A DNA stretch of 13,772 bases from contig JAAZFZ010000003.1 of the NCBI GenBank assembly GCA_012511485.1, positions 1 through 13,772 on the forward strand, written 5' to 3'. The position numbers were made by a program, and so were the translations under genes. Below are positions 1 through 6,868 of the stretch, one piece after another. Each line of letters starts with the position of its first letter. Position 1 is the first letter of the stretch. This DNA is from Clostridiales bacterium (GTDB taxonomy: Bacteria > Bacillota > Clostridia > Oscillospirales > Acutalibacteraceae). The notes beneath the pieces were generated by a model. That model was given only the letters and a program-made list of their open reading frames with translations, searched no databases and was not told the DNA's origin.

Positions 1-2
1 CT

Positions 3-707
3 AAAGCCGATATCGTTACCTGCAATGTCAGGGCATTCAAGCCTGAGGGAATTAAAGAAAGAGTCATGGATATGCGTGACGAGGTGAGGGATTTTTCTGA
101 CCCTAACTATTTTGCACTTTATGATATTTTCGGCAAACAGGCATCTATTTTCGCTTGCAATTCGTTATATAAAATGGAAATTATCAAAAAATATAATCTG
201 TTTTTTCTGGCCACTAAATTAGTGCTCTCAGAGGACCAGTTATTCAACCTTTGTTACTATGCGGCAGTCAGGCGAGCCTGTTACATAGACAAGCCCTTAT
301 ATAATTATGTTATTCGCACCGGCTCACTGAGCCGAAAGGAGCCCGTTAAGGGTATTCTCAATATGAGGGTAACTCTTGTAATGATTCTCAAGGATTTCAT
401 TGATTCCAATGGGTTTAAGAAGCAACCAGCCTCCTTTTATGCGTTTCTAATGTGGCAATATTTTGTCAACGGCTGCGGCACAATAAGCAATAAGGAAAGG
501 CTGATATCTGAAATAAAGCTTATTGAAGCTAACAAAAAGTTTTTCAATTCATGCCTGAGAAAGCTCCTTTTCGGAAAGGCGGGCAGAACAATTGCAAAAA
601 CAAACGGGCTAAAACTAAAAGCATCAGTCCATTTTCGTTTAATGCTGGTGCTTTTGCTATTGGGCAAATATGAAAAGCCGGCGCAAGCATATATGGGTGA
701 AAAGTAG
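3..707 (+). CDS. Family 2 glycosyltransferase, C-terminal part (5' end outside window)
   Basis: The reading frame is open from base 3, upstream of the first ATG at 66, so the gene begins before the window and only its last 234 codons are seen. The segment SEDQLFN followed by YIDKPLYNY and then SLSR is the typical C-terminal signature of GT-A fold family 2 glycosyltransferases of cell-surface polymer clusters; the acidic ED pair lies where the family has its catalytic-base region. The remaining 100 or so residues are basic and partly hydrophobic, ending in a short leucine-rich helix, which would fit membrane association (inference). Such enzymes transfer a sugar from a nucleotide-sugar donor to a growing glycan at the inner face of the membrane. 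It lies just upstream of a polymer ABC exporter, which suggests that it builds the exported polymer. Donor and acceptor cannot be told from sequence. Confidence 0.8.
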   Translation, partial: KADIVTCNVRAFKPEGIKERVMDMRDEVRDFSDPNYFALYDIFGKQASIFACNSLYKMEIIKKYNLFFLATKLVLSEDQLFNLCYYAAVRRACYIDKPLYNYVIRTGSLSRKEPVKGILNMRVTLVMILKDFIDSNGFKKQPASFYAFLMWQYFVNGCGTISNKERLISEIKLIEANKKFFNSCLRKLLFGKAGRTIAKTNGLKLKASVHFRLMLVLLLLGKYEKPAQAYMGEK

Positions 708-729
708 TTTTTAAAGTTGTTTTAACCCT

Positions 730-756
730 AAGAATGATATCACCTTCATTCTTTTT
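730..756 (+). terminator. Probable intrinsic terminator after the glycosyltransferase
   Basis: An 8-bp perfect stem (AAGAATGA at 730-737, TCATTCTT at 746-753) with an 8-nt loop runs into a T run (752-756), 23 bases after the glycosyltransferase stop. The stem is A/T-rich, so termination may be partial. Its position just before an independent promoter supports the call. Confidence 0.5.
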
Positions 757-778
757 AATCTGTAATTATTTACAAGTG

Positions 779-807
779 TTGACAAAAAATCCAATAGGGA
801 ATATACT
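779..807 (+). promoter_or_regulatory. Sigma-A-type promoter for the ABC exporter operon
   Basis: A perfect -35 TTGACA (779-784) is followed by a 17-nt spacer and a -10 TATACT (802-807), one mismatch from consensus. Transcription would start near 814, giving a leader of about 34 nt before the TTG start at 848. The promoter sits directly behind the hairpin at 730-756, so the exporter genes can be expressed independently of the glycosyltransferase. Confidence 0.75.
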
Positions 808-847
808 TTTTGGGATAGTTTTGTTGATAATTAAGAGGTGTTAGCAG

Positions 848-1696
848 TTGGAGCAAAAATTCACTACTGTCATCAAGCCCAAAAGAGGATTATTTGAACT
901 AAACATAAAGGAAGTTTTTAAGTATAAGGATTTAATTCTCCTTTTTACTAAGCGTAATATTACCTCGGTCTACAAACAGACTGTTCTCGGCCCTGCGTGG
1001 GTAATTATTCAGCCTCTGCTGACAACGGTTGTTTTCACAATTGTTTTCGGAAATATTGCAGGGCTGGATACAAACGGTATCCCTCCCTTTTTGTTTTATT
1101 TGTGCGGCAGTGTAGCATGGTCATATTTTTCAACCTGCTTTACTGGCACCGCTAACACATTTGTCAGCAATGCTGCCATATTTGGCAAAGTCTATTTCCC
1201 AAGGATAGTCACTCCAATATCGGTTGTTTTGACAAATCTGATTTCTTTTGCGATACAGTTCACATTTTTTGTCGGATTTCTTATTTTTTATATTATCAGC
1301 CCAACTGCAAAGGTTGCGCCAAACTATGCCTTTATGCTTTTGCTTCCGGTTATCCTGTTGCACATGGCACTGCTGGGGCTGGGCTTCGGAGTAATCGTTT
1401 CTTCGGTGACAACCAAATACCGTGACTTATCAATGCTGGTCAGCTTCGGAGTCCAGCTCTGGATGTATGCAACGCCAATTGCATATTCACTCGCCGAGGT
1501 TCCTGAAAAATGGCAGAATATATATATGCTTAACCCTGTAACTCCAGTAATTGAAGCTTTCCGTTATGCTTTTCTGGGAGCTGGCACCTTTTCAATTAAA
1601 TATTACATAATCAGCTGGGCGTCAACTCTTGTTGTGCTGCTAGTTGGCATTTTATTGTTCAACCGGGTTGAAAAAACATTTATGGATACGGTATGA
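848..1696 (+). CDS. ABC-2 type polysaccharide/teichoic acid export permease (TagG/Wzm-like)
   Basis: This 282-residue integral membrane protein would form the transmembrane channel of an exporter that flips lipid-linked polymer across the cytoplasmic membrane. The sequence shows a cytoplasmic amphipathic N-terminus (about residues 1-45), the family motif LGPAWVIIQPLL at the start of the first membrane segment (48-69), and further hydrophobic segments near 80-100, 121-149, 160-186, 194-214 and 253-273. The TTKYRDL loop (188-194) is also typical of the ABC2_membrane family of TagG/Wzm/RfbA permeases, and the length is usual. The start is TTG, chosen because AGAGGTG lies 7 nt upstream (834-840) and no in-frame ATG occurs before conserved sequence. 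The ATPase gene follows within 12 nt, so the two are surely an operon. Whether the substrate is teichoic acid or another glycan is open. Confidence 0.9.
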   Translation: MEQKFTTVIKPKRGLFELNIKEVFKYKDLILLFTKRNITSVYKQTVLGPAWVIIQPLLTTVVFTIVFGNIAGLDTNGIPPFLFYLCGSVAWSYFSTCFTGTANTFVSNAAIFGKVYFPRIVTPISVVLTNLISFAIQFTFFVGFLIFYIISPTAKVAPNYAFMLLLPVILLHMALLGLGFGVIVSSVTTKYRDLSMLVSFGVQLWMYATPIAYSLAEVPEKWQNIYMLNPVTPVIEAFRYAFLGAGTFSIKYYIISWASTLVVLLVGILLFNRVEKTFMDTV

Positions 1697-1698
1697 TT

Positions 1699-1704
1699 GA
1701 GGTG
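1699..1704 (+). promoter_or_regulatory. Ribosome binding site deciding the start of the ABC ATPase
   Basis: GAGGTG at 1699-1704 lies 4 nt before ATG 1709. A TTG at 1697 in the same frame overlaps this site and has no site of its own, so ATG 1709 is preferred. Confidence 0.7.
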
Positions 1705-1708
1705 TGAA

Positions 1709-2974
1709 ATGAGCAATAAGGTAATTAAAGTTGAAAATGTTACTAAGCAGTACAGACTCGGTGCAATTGGCGGTGGCACTCTCCGCGGGGATTTGCAGAG
1801 CTTTTCTGCCCGTATAAGGGGCAAAGAGGATCCGAACACCAAAATCGGTCAAGCAAATATCAGAAACGAAAGGTTCCTGGCGCTTGACGATGTATCCTTT
1901 GATGTTATGCAGGGCGACACCCTGGGCATAATAGGCCATAACGGAGCGGGTAAATCAACAATGCTAAAGCTCCTATCCCGTGTGACCGCACCTACAAAGG
2001 GCTTAATTTCTCATAACGGTCGGATAGCCAGTATGCTTGAAGTAGGCACCGGCTTTCACCCTGAGCTCACGGGCAGAGAAAATGTGTATTTAAACGGAGC
2101 GATTCTCGGCATGAGCCGTGACGAAATAACAAGTAAGTTTGATGAAATAGTCTCCTTTGCAGAGATGGAAATGTTCATCGACACTCCCGTAAAGAGATAT
2201 TCCAGCGGTATGTATGTTAAACTCGCCTTTGCCGTTGCCGCTCACCTTGATTCCGAAATTCTGGTTATGGACGAGGTGCTGGCAGTCGGCGATATGAAGT
2301 TCCAGCAAAAATGCCTGGGCAAAATGGGCGATGTCGCCGACAAGGAAGGGCGAACGGTTCTTTATGTGAGCCATAACATGAATACTATTCGCCAGCTGTG
2401 CAACCGATGCATTGTCCTTGACCACGGAAAAAAGGTTTTTGACGGTGATGTTGAACAAGCAATTTCAGTTTATTCAAAAGCCGACCTGAACCTTTTGGAA
2501 ACGGATATTGACCTATCCCAAAAAAGGATGAAGCACCTTGAGTCAGTTAAGGCTAAGGCTAAGATGATGAGGATTAGGCTTCTTGGAAAAGATGTGCCTA
2601 CATACAATGCCGACGAGCCGATTGACCTTGAGCTGACGCTTGTCAGTTATGCAAATATAGATAATTATTATATGCGCATTGAAGTGCTCGGGATGGACGA
2701 TGTTTCTATCGGAGCAGCGGTCAGCGAGTCCTTTGGCTCGATGGAGGAGGGCGAAGAAAAGATAATAAAATTCAGGTTCTCTCCGCATGAGCTGGTTGAC
2801 GGTAAATATAAAGCAGTGCTGCTTATGTTTGAAATGAATGAGTTCGGCAACCACAGGGACCTTGACGGAATATTTCCCTGCTTCATATTCGAAGTTCAGA
2901 ATCGTACCTTTATTGAATGGCGTGCCCGCCGCTGGGGCAGCATTAGATTTGACGACCTGAAACTTCTGGATTAA
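1709..2974 (+). CDS. Polysaccharide/teichoic acid ABC exporter ATPase with Wzt-type C-terminal domain (TagH/Wzt-like)
   Basis: This 421-residue cytoplasmic ATPase powers export of a lipid-linked polymer together with the permease just upstream. The nucleotide-binding domain (about 1-250) shows Walker A GHNGAGKS (76-83), the signature YSSGM (164-168), Walker B ILVMDE (184-189) and an H-loop histidine at 222. The insertion before Walker A and the FHPELTGREN segment (116-125) are typical of the Wzt/TagH/RfbB subfamily. After a linker rich in lysine and leucine (260-285), residues 286-397 form a predicted beta-rich domain resembling Wzt_C, which in Gram-negative O-antigen exporters binds the modified non-reducing end of the polymer. 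That similarity is judged by eye from hydrophobic patterning. The stop codon is part of the terminator stem that follows. The substrate is unknown. Confidence 0.92.
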   Translation: MSNKVIKVENVTKQYRLGAIGGGTLRGDLQSFSARIRGKEDPNTKIGQANIRNERFLALDDVSFDVMQGDTLGIIGHNGAGKSTMLKLLSRVTAPTKGLISHNGRIASMLEVGTGFHPELTGRENVYLNGAILGMSRDEITSKFDEIVSFAEMEMFIDTPVKRYSSGMYVKLAFAVAAHLDSEILVMDEVLAVGDMKFQQKCLGKMGDVADKEGRTVLYVSHNMNTIRQLCNRCIVLDHGKKVFDGDVEQAISVYSKADLNLLETDIDLSQKRMKHLESVKAKAKMMRIRLLGKDVPTYNADEPIDLELTLVSYANIDNYYMRIEVLGMDDVSIGAAVSESFGSMEEGEEKIIKFRFSPHELVDGKYKAVLLMFEMNEFGNHRDLDGIFPCFIFEVQNRTFIEWRARRWGSIRFDDLKLLD

Positions 2975-3005
2975 AAAAGAGGCTGTTTTGCACAGCCCCT
3001 TTTTT
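2973..3005. terminator. Bidirectional intrinsic terminator between convergent operons
   Basis: A 14-bp stem with one A-C mismatch (2973-2986 with 2992-3005) closes a 5-nt loop. Its G/C-rich core is GGCTGT/ACAGCC. A-runs on one side and T-runs on the other make it a valid rho-independent terminator on both strands. It serves the ABC ATPase gene on the plus strand, whose TAA stop lies at its edge, and the glycerophosphotransferase gene on the minus strand, whose stop lies at 3007-3009. Confidence 0.85.
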
Positions 3006-3006
3006 G

Positions 3007-4179
3007 TTATTTAATTTTACATTCCTTCAATATTCTCTGCGCTAAGATTCTGCAGGCATTGCCGTTTTCATATGAATTAAATTTCTTGAGCATTTTATCA
3101 ACATCCGCCTCGTATTGCTCGCAATCAAACTCATCTATTGCTTTTATAAGCTCATCATGGCTGCCGCACATTTTAAAGGCAATATCATCTATATTCAAAA
3201 CTATGTTCCTGTCATGGCTTTTATAATCCTCCCAATCAGGAGTGTAAAGCCAGCAGGGCTTTTTTGTAAGGCAAAAATCAAATGAAACGGAAGAATAATC
3301 TGTTATCAATGCATCAGAAGCAATGATTAAATCTGTCATATCGCCGTAATAGGTAACATCAACAAAGGATTTATCGGGCGTAGTATCATCATGGTTATCT
3401 TCACAGGCAGGGTGGTATTTTACAAAAACTTCCCACTCGCCTCCGAACCTTTTTGAGAGAGCAGCACGAAGAAATGAATAATTGCTGTCATTTTCGTTGA
3501 GAGTGTTCTTCAAAGTGAAGCCTTTTCTGAAGGTGGGAGCAAATAAAAGGATTTTTGTGTTCTCCGGCAAATCGTATCTATGAAGAATTTTCTTCTTCAT
3601 ATCCGGATTATCCTTAAATAAAGCATCGTTTCTGGGGCAACCTTTTTTCAGAAATTCACCGTTATAAAAAAAGGCACTTTTTATATAATTATATCCTTGC
3701 TCGCTTCCCACTGTTATGATATCCGTTTGACTTGAATCCTTAATGCACTTTTTTATGTAGGGGTCTTCATAGTTTACCGTGGACCTCTCTGTTTTATCAA
3801 AGCCCTTAAAGCCGATATCTCCGTGCCAGGTCTGAATGTAAAACTGATTTTTTTTCTTGTGATAATAATAAGTGTTCCTGTGATTAAAGCACCATACTCC
3901 GGCAGTTGCTTTTTCAATATAACTTTGGAGCGACCCGTTTGACACGCATTTGGCATCTTTTCTCAGCTCATCCGGAATATTCGGCCTCTTTTCAAAATCA
4001 AAAAGCCACACGAACTCAAATTTGCCAGGATAGTTATCCCTAAGATATTCATATATAGCTCTCGGATTGCAGGCATAGTGTTTTCCGACAAAACTGGAAA
4101 AAACTATTTTATTTTTCTTAACTGGTAGCAGCTTACAGAAAAGTGCAAACAGCAAACTCTTAACCTTGCCAATGAACAT
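3007..4179 (-). CDS. CDP-glycerol glycerophosphotransferase family protein (TagB/TagF-like)
   Basis: This 390-residue protein belongs to the family that moves glycerol-phosphate (or ribitol-phosphate) from a CDP-alditol to a lipid-linked teichoic acid chain on the cytoplasmic face of the membrane. Family hallmarks are visible: IVFSSFVGK (25-33) opening the catalytic part, QTWHGD (116-121) with the conserved histidine 119, LLFAPTFRKG (211-220), KYHP (254-257) with a second conserved histidine, and ITDYSSVSFDF (292-302) in the nucleotide-binding half. The length matches single-domain TagB-like primases rather than long TagF polymerases, so a priming or side-chain role is possible. ATG 4179 is chosen over an upstream in-frame start at 4251, which would run into the preceding gene. 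AGAGGTG (4184-4190) lies 4 nt before it and overlaps the stop of the preceding lipoprotein gene, so the two are one operon. Confidence 0.9.
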   Translation of the reverse strand: MFIGKVKSLLFALFCKLLPVKKNKIVFSSFVGKHYACNPRAIYEYLRDNYPGKFEFVWLFDFEKRPNIPDELRKDAKCVSNGSLQSYIEKATAGVWCFNHRNTYYYHKKKNQFYIQTWHGDIGFKGFDKTERSTVNYEDPYIKKCIKDSSQTDIITVGSEQGYNYIKSAFFYNGEFLKKGCPRNDALFKDNPDMKKKILHRYDLPENTKILLFAPTFRKGFTLKNTLNENDSNYSFLRAALSKRFGGEWEVFVKYHPACEDNHDDTTPDKSFVDVTYYGDMTDLIIASDALITDYSSVSFDFCLTKKPCWLYTPDWEDYKSHDRNIVLNIDDIAFKMCGSHDELIKAIDEFDCEQYEADVDKMLKKFNSYENGNACRILAQRILKECKIK

Positions 4180-4189
4180 ACGACACCTC

Positions 4190-5311
4190 TTATTGGGTTG
4201 CTCTATAATATTTACTGATTGTAAGCCAAATCGCAGATATATGACCGTCAACCTGAGAATAGTTTATTTCAAATTTCGCGTCACTCCATGCTCTGGTCTT
4301 TCCATCCGGAATAAAGGATTCATAGAATATGCATTCCTCAACCCAGATTTTGGAATTAGCAGGGTGCGCTTTTTCAAATTTAAGCTGGGCGAACTCCCCA
4401 AGCTGTGTTTTTGCCACGCTGAGCAGTTGCGCATTGTCAGTATAAAGGAAGGAATTGTTGCTAACCTTGACGGTTGCGGAGATTATCCTTTCATCTTCGT
4501 CGTATTCGACGGAGCAGTTGAGCTCAATCATATCACTGAGTGCTTTTTGAGCCGTAACGGTTGTATATATCGAACCCTCAACTTCAGTAGTTTTCTTGGT
4601 ACTAAACGAGGCTATATCAAAGAAACCAAGCACATCGGTGGCTTTTGTGCCGGGTATTCCGATATATTTTGGATTGACTGCCGTGGTCTCCTCAACAGTG
4701 GTGGTCTCTTCTTCCGGTTTTGCGGTGCCCATTCCAATGGATAATTCGATTTCTTTTATCTTGCCGCCCTGAACAACAGAATTAACAGACATATTCACGC
4801 CGTTCCATGATTTTTCTTTTCCATCCTTGAAAGTCTCTTCATCTATGCATTTCTGCACCCAGTTTTTTGCTTCCTTAGGCTCGGCTCCGCTAAAGGGCAT
4901 TGTTGCGCAATAACCCAAATATGTACGAACTCCCTTTGAAAAAGCGGAATCGTCCAGTTGACCGGCATTGGTTGCCGAGAATGATGCCGAAATCACTTCT
5001 GAGTTTGCATTGTATTTAATTAAAAACTTTATTGTAACACCCTTTGTTGGGATATCTTTTTCTGAAGTGCCAGTAGCAGTGCCTGATGTTGCTCCTGTGT
5101 CGATTTTTGAGTTGAACAGAAAATCCTTATTTAATTTTTCAATAAAATCCCCGGCGTTTGAGCCTGTAATTCCTTTTTCAACATTCGCAGCGGTTTGCGC
5201 GTCTACTGCCGCTTGATTTCTATCGAACAAATCTTTAATAAAATCGAGGCTGCAGCCTGAAAGGGAAAGCATCATAAAAACGACGATTAATACTGCCAAT
5301 ATTTTCTTCAT
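4190..5311 (-). CDS. Putative lipoprotein with a duplicated domain, function unknown
   Basis: I do not recognise this 373-residue protein as a named family. Residues 1-19 form a lipoprotein signal peptide (MKK, hydrophobic core, lipobox LSGC with Cys20), so it should be anchored to the outer face of the membrane. The mature part contains two similar units, about 49-194 and 217-368. Shared landmarks are I-x-G-x-x-A-x-D (48-55/219-226), ISAS/ISAT (107-110/277-280), WV-x-x-CI (151-156/323-328), DGK (163-165/336-338), W169/W342 and a final beta strand with I-x-L-x-I. A Thr/Glu-rich linker (198-211) separates them. ATG 5311 is preferred over GTG 5314 because AAGGGGG (5319-5325) then has a 7-nt spacing. 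The gene is first in an operon with the teichoic-acid-type transferase, 10 nt apart, which hints at a role at the cell wall (inference). Confidence 0.85.
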   Translation of the reverse strand: MKKILAVLIVVFMMLSLSGCSLDFIKDLFDRNQAAVDAQTAANVEKGITGSNAGDFIEKLNKDFLFNSKIDTGATSGTATGTSEKDIPTKGVTIKFLIKYNANSEVISASFSATNAGQLDDSAFSKGVRTYLGYCATMPFSGAEPKEAKNWVQKCIDEETFKDGKEKSWNGVNMSVNSVVQGGKIKEIELSIGMGTAKPEEETTTVEETTAVNPKYIGIPGTKATDVLGFFDIASFSTKKTTEVEGSIYTTVTAQKALSDMIELNCSVEYDEDERIISATVKVSNNSFLYTDNAQLLSVAKTQLGEFAQLKFEKAHPANSKIWVEECIFYESFIPDGKTRAWSDAKFEINYSQVDGHISAIWLTISKYYRATQ

Positions 5312-5337
5312 CACAAAACCCCCTTACGGAATATTTT

Positions 5338-5366
5338 ATCATATAAAAGTTACCATTACAATACAA
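5338..5366 (-). promoter_or_regulatory. Probable promoter of the lipoprotein/glycerophosphotransferase operon
   Basis: Read on the minus strand, TTGTAT (5361-5366) is followed by a 17-nt spacer and TATGAT (5338-5343), a fair sigma-A match. Transcription would start near 5331, about 20 nt before the start codon at 5311 and just ahead of its ribosome binding site. The A/T-rich inverted repeat at 5371-5420 ends 4 bases upstream of the -35 box. Confidence 0.6.
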
Positions 5367-5370
5367 ATTA

Positions 5371-5420
5371 TTAATAATAATCTAAAAAACAAATCTCATA
5401 TTATTTTAGATAATAATTAA
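5371..5420. repeat. A/T-rich inverted repeat upstream of the lipoprotein operon promoter
   Basis: Two 17-nt arms (5371-5387 and 5404-5420) are reverse complements at 15 of 17 positions and are separated by 16 nt. The central ATCTAAAA/TTTTAGAT is exact. The pair sits between the mtaB stop and the -35 box of the lipoprotein promoter. It could be an operator for a dimeric regulator or a weak hairpin ending mtaB transcription, but it lacks a G/C core, and A/T-rich DNA can produce such matches by chance. Confidence 0.4.
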
Positions 5421-5461
5421 ACCATTATTAAACCTGAAGATGGACAACAGAGCCGCTTAGT

Positions 5462-6754
5462 CTATGCATTAATTATTTCGCCCATACATTTTTCACCGTC
5501 CGCACCCGAAATTAAAACATCGCACAAGCCGCTCCTTCTGCCCGGATTCGTTATGGTGACGGGAGTATAATTTGCCGTATATCCGTGGGCAGTGCCGTCC
5601 TTTGAATGCTCCTCAATTAAAACAACCACTGTTTTTCCTACCTGCCTGTTGAGGAATTCACTGCGGATTTCCTTCGCCGTAAGAGCCATTTTACGGGCTC
5701 TCTCCTCCTTGACGGCTCTGGTTATCTGCAGCTCCATTGATGCCGCCCCAGTTCCCTCCCTGGGCGAGTAGGGGAATACATGCACCTTTTCGATTCCCAT
5801 TTTTTTTACAAACAAAAGGGATGACTCAAACTCCTCCTGCGTTTCACCGGGGAAGCCGACCATGACATCCGTTGAAATCGTTGCATCCTCGAAGCTCTGA
5901 CGCAAGTTGGCGCAAAGTGCCTCATATTCAGAGGCGGTATAATGCCTGTTCATGCGTTTGAGCGTTGCGTCACAGCCGCTCTGCAATGAAATGTGAAACT
6001 GCGGGCACAGCTTTTTTTGCCTGCTCAGGCATTCGATAACCTCATTTGTTATATGGTCAGGCTCCAGTGAGCCTAAACGCACCCTTTTTATTTGCTCAAA
6101 CGAACAGGCAAGCTCCACCGCATCACAAATTGTTTTGCCGATATCCGAGCCGTAAGCCGAGAGATTAATGCCGACAAGCACACATTCGACAAAGCCCGCA
6201 CGGGCAATACCCTCAAGCTCCTGCCTTAGCTCGTCAAGCGGCTTTGAGCGCACCCTGCCCCTGGCATATGGAATTATGCAATACGAGCAAAACCTGTTAC
6301 AGCCGTCCTCTATTTTTATGTTAGCCCTGGTTCTGGTGCGAAAGCCAGTTATTCTGCCGCCTGAAAAAGCCTCACCTTTTTCGTGAGGTATAATATTTAT
6401 CTGCCGCTGCCCGCATAAAAAATATTCGTCGAGCGTACTGACAAGGCTTTCATTGCTCCTGTTTCCAAGCACAATGTCAGCCTCGAGTAGCTCCAAAGCC
6501 GCCTCAGGAAATGCCTGCGGCAGACAGCCGGTGAGCACAACAATGCTGCCCGGATTGTTCCTCTTGAACCTGCGGATAGCCTGTCTGGTTTTTCTGTCAC
6601 TCTCCGCAGTAACGGTGCATGAGTTTATGACATAAATATCGGCATTTTCGCCGCTTTGAGCAATCTCATAGCCGTGCCCTTCAAGGGCTTCGGACAATAC
6701 CTGTGATTCATATTGATTAACCTTGCAGCCAAGGGTATAAAAAGCAACCTTCAT
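5462..6754 (-). CDS. mtaB: tRNA (N6-L-threonylcarbamoyladenosine(37)-C2)-methylthiotransferase MtaB
   Basis: This 430-residue radical SAM enzyme adds a methylthio group to t6A37 of tRNAs that read ANN codons, giving ms2t6A and supporting accurate decoding in the cytoplasm. The N-terminal methylthiotransferase domain opens with YTLGCKVNQYES, and Cys10, Cys46 and Cys77 are the ligands of the auxiliary 4Fe-4S cluster. The radical SAM core carries C-x3-C-x2-C at Cys152, Cys156 and Cys159 within EDGCNRFCSYC. The C-terminal 65 residues look like a TRAM RNA-binding domain. The LGCKVNQ and NSCTVTAESDRK motifs fit the MtaB branch rather than MiaB or RimO. Length is typical. The start ATG at 6754 has a GAGGTT site 5 nt upstream. 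It is transcribed divergently from the carboxypeptidase gene, with no convincing promoter box in the 114-nt gap. Confidence 0.95.
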   Translation of the reverse strand: MKVAFYTLGCKVNQYESQVLSEALEGHGYEIAQSGENADIYVINSCTVTAESDRKTRQAIRRFKRNNPGSIVVLTGCLPQAFPEAALELLEADIVLGNRSNESLVSTLDEYFLCGQRQINIIPHEKGEAFSGGRITGFRTRTRANIKIEDGCNRFCSYCIIPYARGRVRSKPLDELRQELEGIARAGFVECVLVGINLSAYGSDIGKTICDAVELACSFEQIKRVRLGSLEPDHITNEVIECLSRQKKLCPQFHISLQSGCDATLKRMNRHYTASEYEALCANLRQSFEDATISTDVMVGFPGETQEEFESSLLFVKKMGIEKVHVFPYSPREGTGAASMELQITRAVKEERARKMALTAKEIRSEFLNRQVGKTVVVLIEEHSKDGTAHGYTANYTPVTITNPGRRSGLCDVLISGADGEKCMGEIINA

Positions 6755-6868
6755 AAATTAACCTCATATTTTTATTACATCTACTTTTACAATAAAAGCG
6801 ATTAATATTCAATGCTAATAAAAACGGAATTTTCAGCATATATTTTATCAAACTATGGGGGTGTTAAC

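Noticed and set aside
4180..4251. Longer start of the glycerophosphotransferase at 4251
   Set aside because: It would overlap the preceding lipoprotein gene by about 60 nt, and ATG 4179 has a good ribosome binding site.
4166..4744. Plus-strand 192-codon open frame within the lipoprotein/transferase region
   Set aside because: It is antisense to two well-supported genes, has irregular Cys-rich composition with no recognisable motif, and its start has no good ribosome binding site.
6784..6799. Small palindrome (CTTTTA, 3-4 nt loop, TAAAAG) between mtaB and the carboxypeptidase gene
   Set aside because: A six-base A/T-rich match in an A/T-rich spacer is expected by chance, and no -35/-10 pair could be convincingly placed around it for either gene.
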